The translations under genes were made by a program, and so were the position numbers. The notes beneath the pieces were generated by a model. It was not told where the DNA came from. It was given only the letters and a program-made list of their open reading frames with translations, and made no database searches. From SB15 sp964639245 (GTDB taxonomy: Bacteria; Chloroflexota; Anaerolineae; Aggregatilineales; J027), in assembly GCA_964639245.1 (NCBI GenBank), contig CAZXCU010000001.1, forward strand, positions 186,001 through 250,000: 64,000 nucleotides of DNA, written 5' to 3'. Position 1 is the first letter of the stretch; each line of letters begins with the position of its first letter. This document shows positions 8,605 to 16,826 of the stretch, in pieces.

Positions 8605-9191
8605 TGATCGCCCGCATTGTAAAAATTATCTCTCGGCGAAATATTTTACAGCGTCTTTATTTTCGCGTGGAGGAAGTTCATCTCCAGCATGAGATGAAAA
8701 ATGGTCAGCTTTCCAGACCGATGACTCGCCTGTGCTTGCATCGGGGCAACAGTGTTGGAATGCTGCTCCACGAAGCCACCAATAACTGTATCTTGTTTAT
8801 TGAACAATTTCGCTTTCCCACCTATGATCATGGACTTGGTTGGTTGCTGGAAATTCCGGCGGGAATTGTTAAAGAGGGCGATTCACCGCGTGAAACAGCC
8901 CGGCGCGAAACGCTTGAGGAAACAGGCTACGATATTTCTTCGGAACGCTTCCAACATATTGCTCAGTTTTATCCCAGCCCCGGCGGAAGCTCAGAAATTA
9001 TTGATTTATTTTATGCACAAGTGACTCCTGAAGATAAAAAAAACGCCGGCGGGGGAGTGCCTGAAGAAGATGAAGATATACGTCTTATCAAACTGCCAGT
9101 AACGCAAATCCAGGCCAACCTTGACTCCGGTAAAATTTTGGATGCCAAAACCATCATCGGTTTGCAATGGCTTTTAGCGCAGCAAAAATAA
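8604..9191 (+). CDS. Nudix hydrolase, ADP-ribose pyrophosphatase-like
   Basis: A 195-residue protein of the ADP-ribose/sugar-nucleotide pyrophosphatase group, which hydrolyses X-linked nucleoside diphosphates with Mg2+. The Nudix box occupies about residues 91-113 and ends in RRETLEETGY, so the metal-binding RExxEE core is intact. The first conserved Glu of the box (GX5E) is Asp here. Upstream features of the family are present: EQFRFPTYDHG (compare EQYR in ADPRases) and LEIPAG before the box. The start codon overlaps the previous stop. A terminator follows directly. Confidence 0.88.
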   Translation: MIARIVKIISRRNILQRLYFRVEEVHLQHEMKNGQLSRPMTRLCLHRGNSVGMLLHEATNNCILFIEQFRFPTYDHGLGWLLEIPAGIVKEGDSPRETARRETLEETGYDISSERFQHIAQFYPSPGGSSEIIDLFYAQVTPEDKKNAGGGVPEEDEDIRLIKLPVTQIQANLDSGKILDAKTIIGLQWLLAQQK

Positions 9192-9193
9192 AA

Positions 9194-9218
9194 ATGCAGG
9201 ACACCCTTCGTCCTGCAT
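9194..9218. terminator. strong hairpin between convergent genes
   Basis: ATGCAGGAC (9194-9202) and GTCCTGCAT (9210-9218) are perfect 9-base arms with a 7-base loop. On the minus strand it is followed by TTTTTATTTTTG, so it ends the ABM/WYL transcript; it also lies 3 bases after the Nudix stop. Confidence 0.75.
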
Positions 9219-9226
9219 CCGAAAAG

Positions 9227-9523
9227 TTAGGCGAAATCTGTCACTAACTCAAAGTGCATCATGTTGATGCTGCTTTCATCAATCATGCTGGCAAGGGGCT
9301 GAACATCCGGGTTATTCGCAAAAATTTCAAGGGCTTTGTGTGCATCATCCATGCTGTGCCAATGGACTACATCCACCCACTGTCCATCCTCTGCCTTAAA
9401 GGTTTCGCGGCGTATAAACCCGTCTAAAGCGCGAATGGCTTTTTGGGATTGATGCAGCGCACCCACAAAGTCGGTTTCGTTCACGCCTGACTTGGGCTTA
9501 AACAGCACCATTTCTAACACCAT
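9227..9523 (-). CDS. antibiotic-biosynthesis-monooxygenase-like (dimeric alpha-beta barrel) protein
   Basis: A 98-residue protein beginning MVLEMVLFKPKSGV. The pattern of strand (VLEMVLFKPK), helix (ETDFVGALHQSQKAIRAL), strand (FIRRETF), strand (WVDVVHWHSMDDAHKALE) and final strand (NMMHFELV) is that of the ABM/Dabb ferredoxin-like fold. Members act as small monooxygenases or as ligand-binding dimers; no specific activity can be read here. ATG at 9523 has AGGAG 9 bases upstream, which rules out the much longer reading frame that would run into the WYL gene. It lies 59 bases after that regulator and is probably in its operon. Confidence 0.65.
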   Translation of the reverse strand: MVLEMVLFKPKSGVNETDFVGALHQSQKAIRALDGFIRRETFKAEDGQWVDVVHWHSMDDAHKALEIFANNPDVQPLASMIDESSINMMHFELVTDFA

Positions 9524-9582
9524 GTGTTTTTCTCCTGAATAACCAATGACCTTTTCAGGATACAAAACCCTTCCTGACACCC

Positions 9583-10494
9583 CTATGTCAGCAGGGCAAC
9601 CAATTTTTTGGCTTCTTCCAAAAGTGCAGTCCGAATCTCCATGGGGGACACTACCTCTGCCCATGCTCCCCAACTCAGTAGCCAATTTCTAATTTCTGAA
9701 AATGTTTCTACCCGATAGGTCATTTGCACATAAGACTCATGCACTTCTTCTTTTTGAAAACCGTAATGTTGGCGTTCGCGTATCCAACGGGCCGCCTCAA
9801 GCGGGAAGCGAACTTCAATCCAGAGGGTGGGCGGGGTGGGAGGATTTTCCAACAGACGGGGTTGAAAATGTTCCGCTAAAACATGCAGGGATTCGATACG
9901 GTCTAGGCGAAAAGAACGTACCCCTTTGCGTAAGCGGCAGTACCCCACGATATACCATACACCATTGCCATATAAAAGTTGGTTTGGTTCGATTTCTCGT
10001 TCGGTAGTTGCTTCCCCTGACAGGCTGTGATAGCGCACAAACAGCACTTTTTTATCCAGAATGGCGTTCTGGATTTGCGCCAAGAGCGGGTTGGTTAAAT
10101 CAAATTTGCCAAGCGGAAGATGAAAATTGAAAATCTCGGCAAGGCGGGTGACTTTCTGACGGGTGCGTTTGGGCAAGGCAGTGGTAATTTTTTCCAGTAC
10201 CGAGTCGGCTTCTTGCGGTAAGTTCCCCGAAGCGGCGAGCATCCGCACTCCCAAGAAAATTGCGCTGGCTTCGGCGGGGGTAAACACCAAGGGGGGCAAA
10301 AAATACCCTTCCATGAGCGCATACCCGTTGCCAGCCTGCGCGATAATCGGGATACCCATTTGCATGAGGGCAGACATATCGCGGTAGATGGTGCGTTCGG
10401 TGACTTCAAACTGCCGGGCAAGGTCAAGAGCGCGAATTTTCTGGCGCGATTGCAGCAGCAGCAGAATATGAAACAAACGGTCAATACGGTTCAT
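9583..10494 (-). CDS. helix-turn-helix and WYL-domain transcriptional regulator
   Basis: A 303-residue regulator of the YafY/DeoR-like group. The N-terminal winged helix (residues 1-55) contains ARQFEVTERTIYRDMSAL, typical of this family, followed by AGNGYALMEGYFLPP. The WYL domain (about 140-215) contains NGVWYIVGYCRLRKGVRSF and LDRIESL. WYL domains bind small ligands or nucleic acids and control the attached DNA-binding domain. The neighbouring ABM-like gene downstream is the likeliest cotranscribed partner, a very common arrangement for this family. Confidence 0.9.
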   Translation of the reverse strand: MNRIDRLFHILLLLQSRQKIRALDLARQFEVTERTIYRDMSALMQMGIPIIAQAGNGYALMEGYFLPPLVFTPAEASAIFLGVRMLAASGNLPQEADSVLEKITTALPKRTRQKVTRLAEIFNFHLPLGKFDLTNPLLAQIQNAILDKKVLFVRYHSLSGEATTEREIEPNQLLYGNGVWYIVGYCRLRKGVRSFRLDRIESLHVLAEHFQPRLLENPPTPPTLWIEVRFPLEAARWIRERQHYGFQKEEVHESYVQMTYRVETFSEIRNWLLSWGAWAEVVSPMEIRTALLEEAKKLVALLT

Positions 10495-10513
10495 ATTCTG
10501 CGCCTTTTACCCA

Positions 10514-11998
10514 TTAAAAGCTATTCAGTGCCTCTTGAAGCCGAGCAAGCGAAATTTCCTTCCCCAGCACTTCCATCGATTCAAACAAAGGCGGTGAAAC
10601 TTCCTGTGCGATAACCGCCCAGCGTAAGGGGCTAAACACCTGCCCCGCTTTTAAACCCATTGCTTCAACCATTGTCCGCATTGCTTTTTCCTGAGAGGCG
10701 GCGCTGAAATCATCCAAACTGCTTAACAGGTCATGGCTGCGCTGCAAAATATCTTTCAACTGGGCGGCATCCATTTTCTTGGGCAGCATTTGTTCGACGG
10801 TGACAGGTGTAAATTCGCCAAACAAAAATTTGACCAAGGGTACACCCTCCCGCAAAGGATTAATCCGCCCTTTGATATACGGGATAATGGCTTTGAACTT
10901 GGCTTCATCCAGTGCGCCATAGGCTTGTTCCAGCATGGGACGGAGTTGTGCAGCCACCTGTTCGTCGCTCATATGGCGGATATGTTCGCCGTTGAGCGCT
11001 TTGAGTTTGGGCAATGGCACACGGGCAGGCGCGGGATTGATACGATCAAAATTGAAGCGCTTAATCGTGTCTTCCACATAGAAAAATTCGATGTCATCGC
11101 CAAAATTCCAGCCGATGTTGGTTAACCAGTTAATGACCGCTTCCGGCTGATACCCCGCCGCAATATATTCATCTACTGAAACAGGTACAATTTCATCCTC
11201 TGTTTCAGTTTTACAGGGCTTACGCTTGGACATTTTCTCGCCGTTTGGACAGAGAACAAATGGTAAATGTACCCATTCAGGTTGTTCCCACCCAAATGCT
11301 TCATAAAGTTGAACATGCAAAGGAGCAGATGGCATCCATTCAGTGGTGCGGGTGACATGGCTAATTTCCATCAAATGGTCATCCACCACCACCGCGAGAT
11401 GATAGGTCGGAAAGCCGTCCGATTTTAAAAGCACCGCGTCACTTAATTCGCTGTTGTCAAAGACAATTTTGCCGCGCACACGGTCATAGACTTCGGTTGT
11501 GCCTTCCAACGGCATCGCAAACCGAATGACGTGTTTGCCCTCCCGTTCAGCATGAAGTTTGCTACGTTCTTCGTCGCTTAGATAGCGGTGCATCCGTTCG
11601 TAGCCTGCACCGCGTTTGCCGCTTTTTTCCTGAATTTCCTTTGCACGGGCGAGTTCTTCCGTTGTGGCATAACAGCGATAGGCTTTGCCCTGCTCCACTA
11701 ACCAATTGGCCCATTTTTGATAATTTTCTAGGCGTTCGCTCTGAATATAGGGGCCATAGTCCCCGCCTACTTCCGGCCCTTCATCCCATTGCAAGCCCAA
11801 CCAGCGCAAACTGAATAACAAATTTTGCAGGGAATCTTCCACAAAGCGATTCTGGTCGGTGTCTTCAATCCGTAAGATGAATTTTCCGTGGTTGGCTCTG
11901 GCATACAGCCATGTAAATAGGGCGGTTCGCGCCCCCCCAATATGTAGGTAGCCCGTCGGACTGGGAGCAAAGCGCACGCGCACAGGTTTGTCGGTCAA
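10514..11998 (-). CDS. gltX: glutamyl-tRNA synthetase
   Basis: A 494-residue class I aminoacyl-tRNA synthetase that charges tRNA-Glu (or tRNA-Gln when non-discriminating). The HIGH signature is HIGG (19-22) in PSPTGYLHIGGARTALF, and KMSKR is at 255-259. The zinc-binding cysteine set of some GluRSs is absent. Two departures: the usual HVIRGEEW segment reads HVTRTTEW (214-221), and about a dozen extra residues (KPCKTETEDEIVPVS) follow KMSKR. The start is TTG, supported by AAAAGGAG 7 bases upstream. It lies 20 bases after the WYL gene start on the same strand but is transcribed first. Confidence 0.95.
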   Translation of the reverse strand: MTDKPVRVRFAPSPTGYLHIGGARTALFTWLYARANHGKFILRIEDTDQNRFVEDSLQNLLFSLRWLGLQWDEGPEVGGDYGPYIQSERLENYQKWANWLVEQGKAYRCYATTEELARAKEIQEKSGKRGAGYERMHRYLSDEERSKLHAEREGKHVIRFAMPLEGTTEVYDRVRGKIVFDNSELSDAVLLKSDGFPTYHLAVVVDDHLMEISHVTRTTEWMPSAPLHVQLYEAFGWEQPEWVHLPFVLCPNGEKMSKRKPCKTETEDEIVPVSVDEYIAAGYQPEAVINWLTNIGWNFGDDIEFFYVEDTIKRFNFDRINPAPARVPLPKLKALNGEHIRHMSDEQVAAQLRPMLEQAYGALDEAKFKAIIPYIKGRINPLREGVPLVKFLFGEFTPVTVEQMLPKKMDAAQLKDILQRSHDLLSSLDDFSAASQEKAMRTMVEAMGLKAGQVFSPLRWAVIAQEVSPPLFESMEVLGKEISLARLQEALNSF

Positions 11999-12164
11999 AG
12001 AAAACTCCTTTTCATGGAAGACAAGGAGTCATTTTATCAAAATACACGCGATTTTTTGAGAGATAAACTGCGACTTTGGATGGACTCAGAATTCCACCCA
12101 AAGCCATTTTTCACAGTCTTGAATCTTCTCTACCATGAGGCTTGTCAATTGAGGAGAAAGCACG

Positions 12165-12605
12165 ATGAGCCAAATTACCAAAACAATCCTGATTCAACGT
12201 CCGGTGGAAGATGTATTTGCCTTTGTGAGCAATTACGAAAATGACCCGCGCTGGCGATCCGGGGTGGTTGAAATGCAGCAAACGCCGCGTGGTACATCGC
12301 AGGTGGGGACGACGACCAGCGAAAAATTGCGCTTCGTTGGCATGAGTTTTAGTACCGATGCCGAAGTGGTGGAATACATCCCGAATAAAAAAATTGCCTT
12401 CCGGTCTACAGCTGCCATGACCCCCGCGCAGGGATTCCGCGAAGTGCTGCCTTCTGGCGAAAATCGCACCCTGTTTACCTATTATCTTGAAGTGAAGTTC
12501 GGCGGCTTGTTCAAACTGCTTGCGCCTGTATTCGTCCGTGATTTTGAAAAACGCGCCGAAAATGACCTCCAAACGCTCAAACAGATTCTGGAATCCGCTT
12601 ACTGA
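12165..12605 (+). CDS. SRPBCC-family protein (polyketide cyclase/START-like)
   Basis: A 146-residue protein with the SRPBCC/Bet v1-like helix-grip pattern: N-terminal strand TKTILIQRPVEDVFAFVSNYENDPRW, a central antiparallel sheet, and a long C-terminal helix (RDFEKRAENDLQTLKQIL). These proteins bind hydrophobic ligands in a deep cavity; no catalytic role is evident. ATG is preceded by GAGGAG. Its 3' end overlaps the convergent ArsR gene by 7 bases. Confidence 0.8.
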   Translation: MSQITKTILIQRPVEDVFAFVSNYENDPRWRSGVVEMQQTPRGTSQVGTTTSEKLRFVGMSFSTDAEVVEYIPNKKIAFRSTAAMTPAQGFREVLPSGENRTLFTYYLEVKFGGLFKLLAPVFVRDFEKRAENDLQTLKQILESAY

Positions 12606-12913
12606 TTTTCGACTATCTGTTTGAGTTCCGTCAGTTTGCGCTGCCAGAATTCATTGTAGGGCTTCAACCAATCGTTCAGGGTGTTCATGCCCACCGGATT
12701 CAAACAGTAGAGCCGTTCGCGTGCGTCATTGGAAGCAACCAACTGCACAAGGTTGGCCTCGTGCAGCAGTTTCAGATGTTTGCTGACCGCAATCCGCGTC
12801 ATTTCAGGAAAATGCGCCGCAATATCGCTGGCTCTCATGCTGCCGTTTTCACGCAGCATCTCCAGAATGTCACGGCGGGTGGGGTCAGCAATTGCCCGAA
12901 AAACAGCGTTCAC
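12599..12913 (-). CDS. ArsR-family transcriptional repressor
   Basis: A 104-residue winged-helix protein with the standard opening VFRAIADPTRRDILEMLRENG and the recognition region MTRIAVSKHLKLLHEANLVQ, followed by the wing DARERLYCLNP. It lacks the metal-binding ELCVCDL motif, so it belongs to the non-metal group that is usually encoded next to SRPBCC proteins. Its ATG overlaps the stop of the SRPBCC gene by four bases (ATGA). It probably represses its own operon through the dyad near 13393-13408. Confidence 0.9.
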   Translation of the reverse strand: MNAVFRAIADPTRRDILEMLRENGSMRASDIAAHFPEMTRIAVSKHLKLLHEANLVQLVASNDARERLYCLNPVGMNTLNDWLKPYNEFWQRKLTELKQIVENQ

Positions 12914-13353
12914 CCTTGTTCAACCATTGCCTTCAAGTTATCTAAATCGTGCAGGTAAGCCCACCCACGAGTATAGTCTTCAAATTGTGATTGGGCGATG
13001 TCCGAAGGCAGATTTTCAAAGCCGCTGTGTTCCAGATTAATCCGGGTGCCGCCTGCTTCTGGCACAAGCCGAATCGTGACCAGCGTAGGGGTAGGCCAAG
13101 CCTCTTTACCAACAGGCTGTTCTGTCCATGTAAAAGCAAGCGTGGATGGCGGGTCAAATGTTACCACTTCCCCGAACATATAGTATTGCACACCTTCATG
13201 GGTGGTCAAAAAATCCACCTTGCCGCCCAAGTTTGGCTCAAAGGTCTTAGGATTCAACCATTTTTTCATGCCTTCGGCGCTGGTAATGACCGCCCAGACT
13301 TTTTCGGGCGCGGCCTCAATCAAAATGTCGTGGTGAACCATTAATGCTTCCAT
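12910..13353 (-). CDS. SRPBCC/AHSA1-family protein
   Basis: A 147-residue protein of the activator-of-Hsp90-ATPase-1-like group: DILIEAAPEKVWAVITSAEGMKKWLNP at the N-terminus, central LAFTWTEQP, and a C-terminal helix ending in YLHDLDNLKAMVEQG. It is first gene of a two-gene operon with the ArsR repressor, a combination found widely in bacteria and thought to answer to a small hydrophobic ligand. AGAAAGGA lies 10 bases before the ATG. Confidence 0.85.
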   Translation of the reverse strand: MEALMVHHDILIEAAPEKVWAVITSAEGMKKWLNPKTFEPNLGGKVDFLTTHEGVQYYMFGEVVTFDPPSTLAFTWTEQPVGKEAWPTPTLVTIRLVPEAGGTRINLEHSGFENLPSDIAQSQFEDYTRGWAYLHDLDNLKAMVEQG

Positions 13354-13392
13354 CAGGGGGTGTCCTTTCTAGGTAGGAAACTTTTTATTTGC

Positions 13393-13437
13393 GTAACTTT
13401 TTAGTTTCATATTAAGCGATACACCTGCTTTTGTCAA
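13393..13437 (-). promoter_or_regulatory. promoter and operator of the SRPBCC-arsR operon
   Basis: On the minus strand TTGACA (13432-13437), a 17-base spacer and TAATAT (13409-13414) make a near-consensus promoter. Immediately downstream, covering the expected start of transcription, is AACT-TTTT-AGTT (about 13395-13406 on the plus strand), an inverted repeat suited to an ArsR dimer. AACTTTTTA occurs again at 13379-13387. Confidence 0.6.
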
Positions 13438-13516
13438 ACATTGGTAAAAATGAGTTGCCTTCGTTAAGCCTTTAACGCAAAATTAAGCATCAGTCGTTTA
13501 TCAATGGAACTGAGCA

Positions 13517-14359
13517 ATGCGTAAGTTTTTTTTGTCTTGGGTTCTTATTCTGAGTTTGCTAGCCGTGAGCTTGCCTGTTCAAGCACAGGAGGCTGCTAAC
13601 CCGCCCGTTGTGCCGACGATTGGGGCAAGGGTGCGGCAGATTTATCTGGCGGGGCAGCGCTTGGGCAACCGCCCGGATGTGTTTGCCGAAGTCGGTGACA
13701 GCATCACCGCCACCAATGAATTCATGTGGAATATTGGCGTAGGAGGGCTGCATTTAGATACCTACACCGATTTGCAACCCGTCGTGGATTTTTTCCGGCG
13801 TTCGCACAATTCGTTTGAATGGAAAGGACTGGCGGCACGCGGCGGGTGGACAACTTTTAACGTGCTTGACCCGGCCTCTGCCCCCGATGAAATTTGCGCT
13901 CCCGAAGAAAGCCCGTTGGTCTGCGAATATCGTATTTTGCATCCCTCAGTGGCGTTTATCATGGTGGGAACCAACGACATCACGTTTGGTGTTCCGTCCG
14001 ACCAGTACCGCCAGAATTTGCGGACGATTATTCAGACGAGTATCAATCTGGGGGTCATTCCGATTCTCAGCACAATTCCTGATAACCTCACTTCACCCGA
14101 AGCCGGTCAGCGCGTGCATGAATTTAACGCGATTGTGATGGCGGTTGCCCGCGAATTTGGGATTCCCTTGTGGAATTACTGGAAAGCCTTGCAACCTCTC
14201 CCTAACAAAGGCATCAGTGGCGATGGGATTCATCCGAGTTCCCCGTCCGGCGGCGAAGCGGCTGTTTTCACGCCAGAAGGGTTGGGGCATGGCTACAATA
14301 TGCGGAATCTGACCGGATTGCAAGTGCTGAACGCAGTCTGGAAAGCAGCTATTTATTAA
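13517..14359 (+). CDS. secreted SGNH/GDSL-type hydrolase
   Basis: A 280-residue exported esterase-like protein. Residues 1-23 form a signal peptide (MRKFFLSWVL..., cleavage after VQA). SGNH blocks are visible: GDS with nucleophile S62 in FAEVGDSITA, Gly in WNIGVGG, Asn in VGTNDITFG, and the Asp-x-x-His pair in GDGIHPSSP. It should hydrolyse an ester (lipid, acetyl-sugar or similar) outside the cytoplasmic membrane; the substrate cannot be read from sequence. No neighbour in an operon. Confidence 0.85.
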   Translation: MRKFFLSWVLILSLLAVSLPVQAQEAANPPVVPTIGARVRQIYLAGQRLGNRPDVFAEVGDSITATNEFMWNIGVGGLHLDTYTDLQPVVDFFRRSHNSFEWKGLAARGGWTTFNVLDPASAPDEICAPEESPLVCEYRILHPSVAFIMVGTNDITFGVPSDQYRQNLRTIIQTSINLGVIPILSTIPDNLTSPEAGQRVHEFNAIVMAVAREFGIPLWNYWKALQPLPNKGISGDGIHPSSPSGGEAAVFTPEGLGHGYNMRNLTGLQVLNAVWKAAIY

Positions 14360-14368
14360 TTAGTGTCT

Positions 14369-14468
14369 ATCCGTAAATTCATTTTAACGCCGTGCTTGAG
14401 CGCGGTGTGCGGTGAAAATAGCTTCACTGGCCTGAAGGCTGTTAAGCCGAGGAAAACAATTTACGGAT
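14369..14468. repeat. MITE-like element with 11-bp terminal inverted repeats
   Basis: ATCCGTAAATT (14369-14379) and AATTTACGGAT (14458-14468) are perfect inverted repeats delimiting exactly 100 bp. The similarity continues inward with a small gap (CATTTT against GTTTT). No target-site duplication is clear and no transposase is encoded. Confidence 0.5.
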
Positions 14469-14506
14469 GTGTTCTTATGGACAAATCAATTAAAAACCAA
14501 ATGATT

Positions 14507-14571
14507 GCGGACAGCATCCATGCTGTCCCTACAAGAAATACGCCCGTAGGGACGGGATATATCCCGTCCGC
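14507..14571. repeat. REP-like double palindrome
   Basis: Two adjacent palindromes, GGACAGCAT-CC-ATGCTGTCC (14509-14528) and the perfect 20-mer GGACGGGATATATCCCGTCC (14550-14569), are joined so that GTCCCTAC (14525-14532) and GTAGGGAC (14546-14553) can also pair. The outer ends are GCGGAC and GTCCGC. This is the form of a dispersed palindromic repeat. Confidence 0.65.
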
Positions 14572-14683
14572 TAAAGTTGGATTCATTTAAAGTCTAATTG
14601 CCTTGTCCATTAGCTTATCGGGCGGGTTGAGGTATGAAAGCACCACAATCCGCCTTACCCGTAAAAATTCATGGAAAAACGCT

Positions 14684-16759
14684 ATGTTTACTGTTCGTCC
14701 CGGTTATCCCCGTCCACTTGGCGCAACTGTTGTACCGGGAGGGGTTAATTTTTCGCTGTTTGCTGTTCACGCTACAGGCGTTCAAATTCTATTTTTTGAA
14801 TTTGCTCATGATGAAAAGCCCATCTGGACATATAAATTTAATCCGCAGCACAACCGCACCTACGATTTCTGGCATGTCTTGGTCGAGGGCGCACAGGCGG
14901 GCATGTTTTATGCCTATCGGGTAGAAGGTGCCTGGGATGTCAAACACGGGTTGCGCTATAACCCGAACAAAGTTTTGGTTGACCCCTACGCACGCGGGTA
15001 TGTGATGGATTATTACTCGCGGAAATTGGCCTGCCAGCGTGTTAATAATGTGGCGGCTGCGCCGAAAAGTGTCATCATCGACTTGGCAGATTACGATTGG
15101 GAAGGCGATGCGCCCCTCAATTATCCCTTCACCCAGACGATTATTTATGAAATGCACGTTCGCGGTTTTACCCGTGACTCGTCCTCTGGCGTGCCACATC
15201 CGGGAACCTATGATGGGGTGATTGAAAAAATTCCCTATCTCAAGGAATTGGGGGTGACTGCCGTTGAGCTACTTCCGGTGCATGAATTTGACCAGACCGA
15301 TGTGATTCATTCCAACCCGATTACAGGTGTACCCCTGCTGAATTATTGGGGATATAGCACGGTTGGATTTTTTGCCCCCGAATCCGCCTATTCGCATGAC
15401 TGGGACACAGGTCAGCAGGTACGCGAATTTCGGGATATGGTCAAGGCGCTACACAAAGCGGGCATTGAGGTCATTTTGGATGTGGTATATAACCACACCA
15501 CCGAAGGCGCTGAAGATGGCCCAACGCTGTGCTATCGTGGAATTGACAACCCAACCTACTACATTTTGAACGAATTTGGACAGTACATGAATTACAGTGG
15601 GACGGGCAATACGCTCAACACCAATCATCCCATTGTACGAACCATGATTATGGACAGTCTGCGTTACTGGGTACAGGAAATGCACGTTGATGGCTTCCGG
15701 TTTGATTTGGCTTCGATTCTTTCCCGCGATGAAGATGGTCGTCCCTTAAAAGACCCGCCGATTATCTGGGCGATTGAAAATGATCCGGTGTTGCAAAACA
15801 CCAAATTGATTGCAGAGGCGTGGGATGCGGGCGGCTTGTATCAGGTGGGCGGGTTTCCCGGTTATCATTGGGCGGAATGGAACGGAAAGTTTCGGGACGA
15901 AGTGCGGAGTTTCATTCGAGGTAATGACGGGTATGCGTGGAATGTTGCCAACCGCATCATGGGTAGCCATGATATTTATGCCGGACGGCGCAGCTTGCCT
16001 CACCAGACGATTAATTTCATCACCTGTCATGATGGCTTTACCTTGAATGATTTGGTGTCTTACAACGAAAAACACAATTTTTTTAACGGCGAAAACAATC
16101 AGGATGGCTCGAATGATAATCGTAGTTGGAATTGTGGTGAAGAAGGCTACAGCGACCACCCCGAAGTTGAAGCGCTGCGGAATCGACAAATCCGCAATTT
16201 TCTAGCCGTACTCATGGTCTCGCAGGGGACACCGATGTTGTGTTACGGGGATGAAGTCCGCCGTACCCAGCTTGGCAACAATAATGCCTACTGTCAGGAC
16301 AATCAAATTAGCTGGTTTGATTGGATGTTGGTGGAGGAACACGCCGATTTACTGCGCTTTACCCAACAGTTAATTCAATTCCGCAAAGCGCATCCCGCGT
16401 TTCAGCGCGAACGGTATTTTAGCGGTGAAATTGACCCCAACACGGGTTTTACCGATATTGAATGGCATGGTACGCGCCTCAGCAAGCCAGATTTTGGGCA
16501 TTATTCGCATACCGTCGTTTTTACGCTGGCTGGGTTGGGCATCGACAACACCTTTCATATCATCATCAATGCCTATTGGGACAGTCTGGAATTTGAACTG
16601 CCGATTTTGCCGCAAGGCTGGCGCTGGTTGCGCGTGGCAGACACCCAACTCTCCTCCCCAGAAGATATGAGTGAGAAGGGGAAAGAGGTAGTCATTACCA
16701 CGGAAACTTATTGGGCAGGTGGGCGTTCTGTGGTCATTTTGATGACCGACGACAGGTAA
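14684..16759 (+). CDS. glgX: glycogen debranching enzyme / isoamylase-type GH13
   Basis: A 691-residue GH13 enzyme that cleaves alpha-1,6 branches of glycogen-type glucans. An N-terminal CBM48 domain (about 1-120; GATVVPGGVNFSLFA) precedes the barrel. The four GH13 regions are present: DVVYNHT (I), GFRFDLAS with the nucleophile Asp (II), LIAEAWDAGG with the acid/base Glu (III), and TCHDGFTLNDLVSY (IV), the last typical of GlgX/isoamylase. ATG at 14684 follows GGAAAAA; a longer in-frame start at 14603 adds 27 unconserved residues. Immediately upstream are palindromic repeats rather than another glycogen gene. Confidence 0.93.
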   Translation: MFTVRPGYPRPLGATVVPGGVNFSLFAVHATGVQILFFEFAHDEKPIWTYKFNPQHNRTYDFWHVLVEGAQAGMFYAYRVEGAWDVKHGLRYNPNKVLVDPYARGYVMDYYSRKLACQRVNNVAAAPKSVIIDLADYDWEGDAPLNYPFTQTIIYEMHVRGFTRDSSSGVPHPGTYDGVIEKIPYLKELGVTAVELLPVHEFDQTDVIHSNPITGVPLLNYWGYSTVGFFAPESAYSHDWDTGQQVREFRDMVKALHKAGIEVILDVVYNHTTEGAEDGPTLCYRGIDNPTYYILNEFGQYMNYSGTGNTLNTNHPIVRTMIMDSLRYWVQEMHVDGFRFDLASILSRDEDGRPLKDPPIIWAIENDPVLQNTKLIAEAWDAGGLYQVGGFPGYHWAEWNGKFRDEVRSFIRGNDGYAWNVANRIMGSHDIYAGRRSLPHQTINFITCHDGFTLNDLVSYNEKHNFFNGENNQDGSNDNRSWNCGEEGYSDHPEVEALRNRQIRNFLAVLMVSQGTPMLCYGDEVRRTQLGNNNAYCQDNQISWFDWMLVEEHADLLRFTQQLIQFRKAHPAFQRERYFSGEIDPNTGFTDIEWHGTRLSKPDFGHYSHTVVFTLAGLGIDNTFHIIINAYWDSLEFELPILPQGWRWLRVADTQLSSPEDMSEKGKEVVITTETYWAGGRSVVILMTDDR

Positions 16760-16826
16760 GCGTTGAATCTGGCCTTGAACGCGGTAAACTAGGCTGCAAA
16801 TTTGAAAACAACTTACGGACAAGCAT

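Larger units (their letters stand above)
14360..14683. other. gene-free stretch with two palindromic repeat elements
   Basis: These 324 bases between the SGNH hydrolase and the debranching enzyme hold no supportable gene. They contain a possible MITE (14369-14468) and a double palindrome (14507-14571). The short open frames here run across the repeats and look fortuitous. Confidence 0.6.

Noticed and set aside
12014..12244. Short open frame before the SRPBCC gene
   Set aside because: Overlaps the start of a well-supported gene by 80 bases in another frame and lacks a ribosome site. A CTTTGG/CCAAAG hairpin in it (12074-12103) has no gene to terminate.
14363..14590. Short open frame across the repeats
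   Set aside because: Spans both palindromic elements and has no ribosome-binding site, so it is probably fortuitous.
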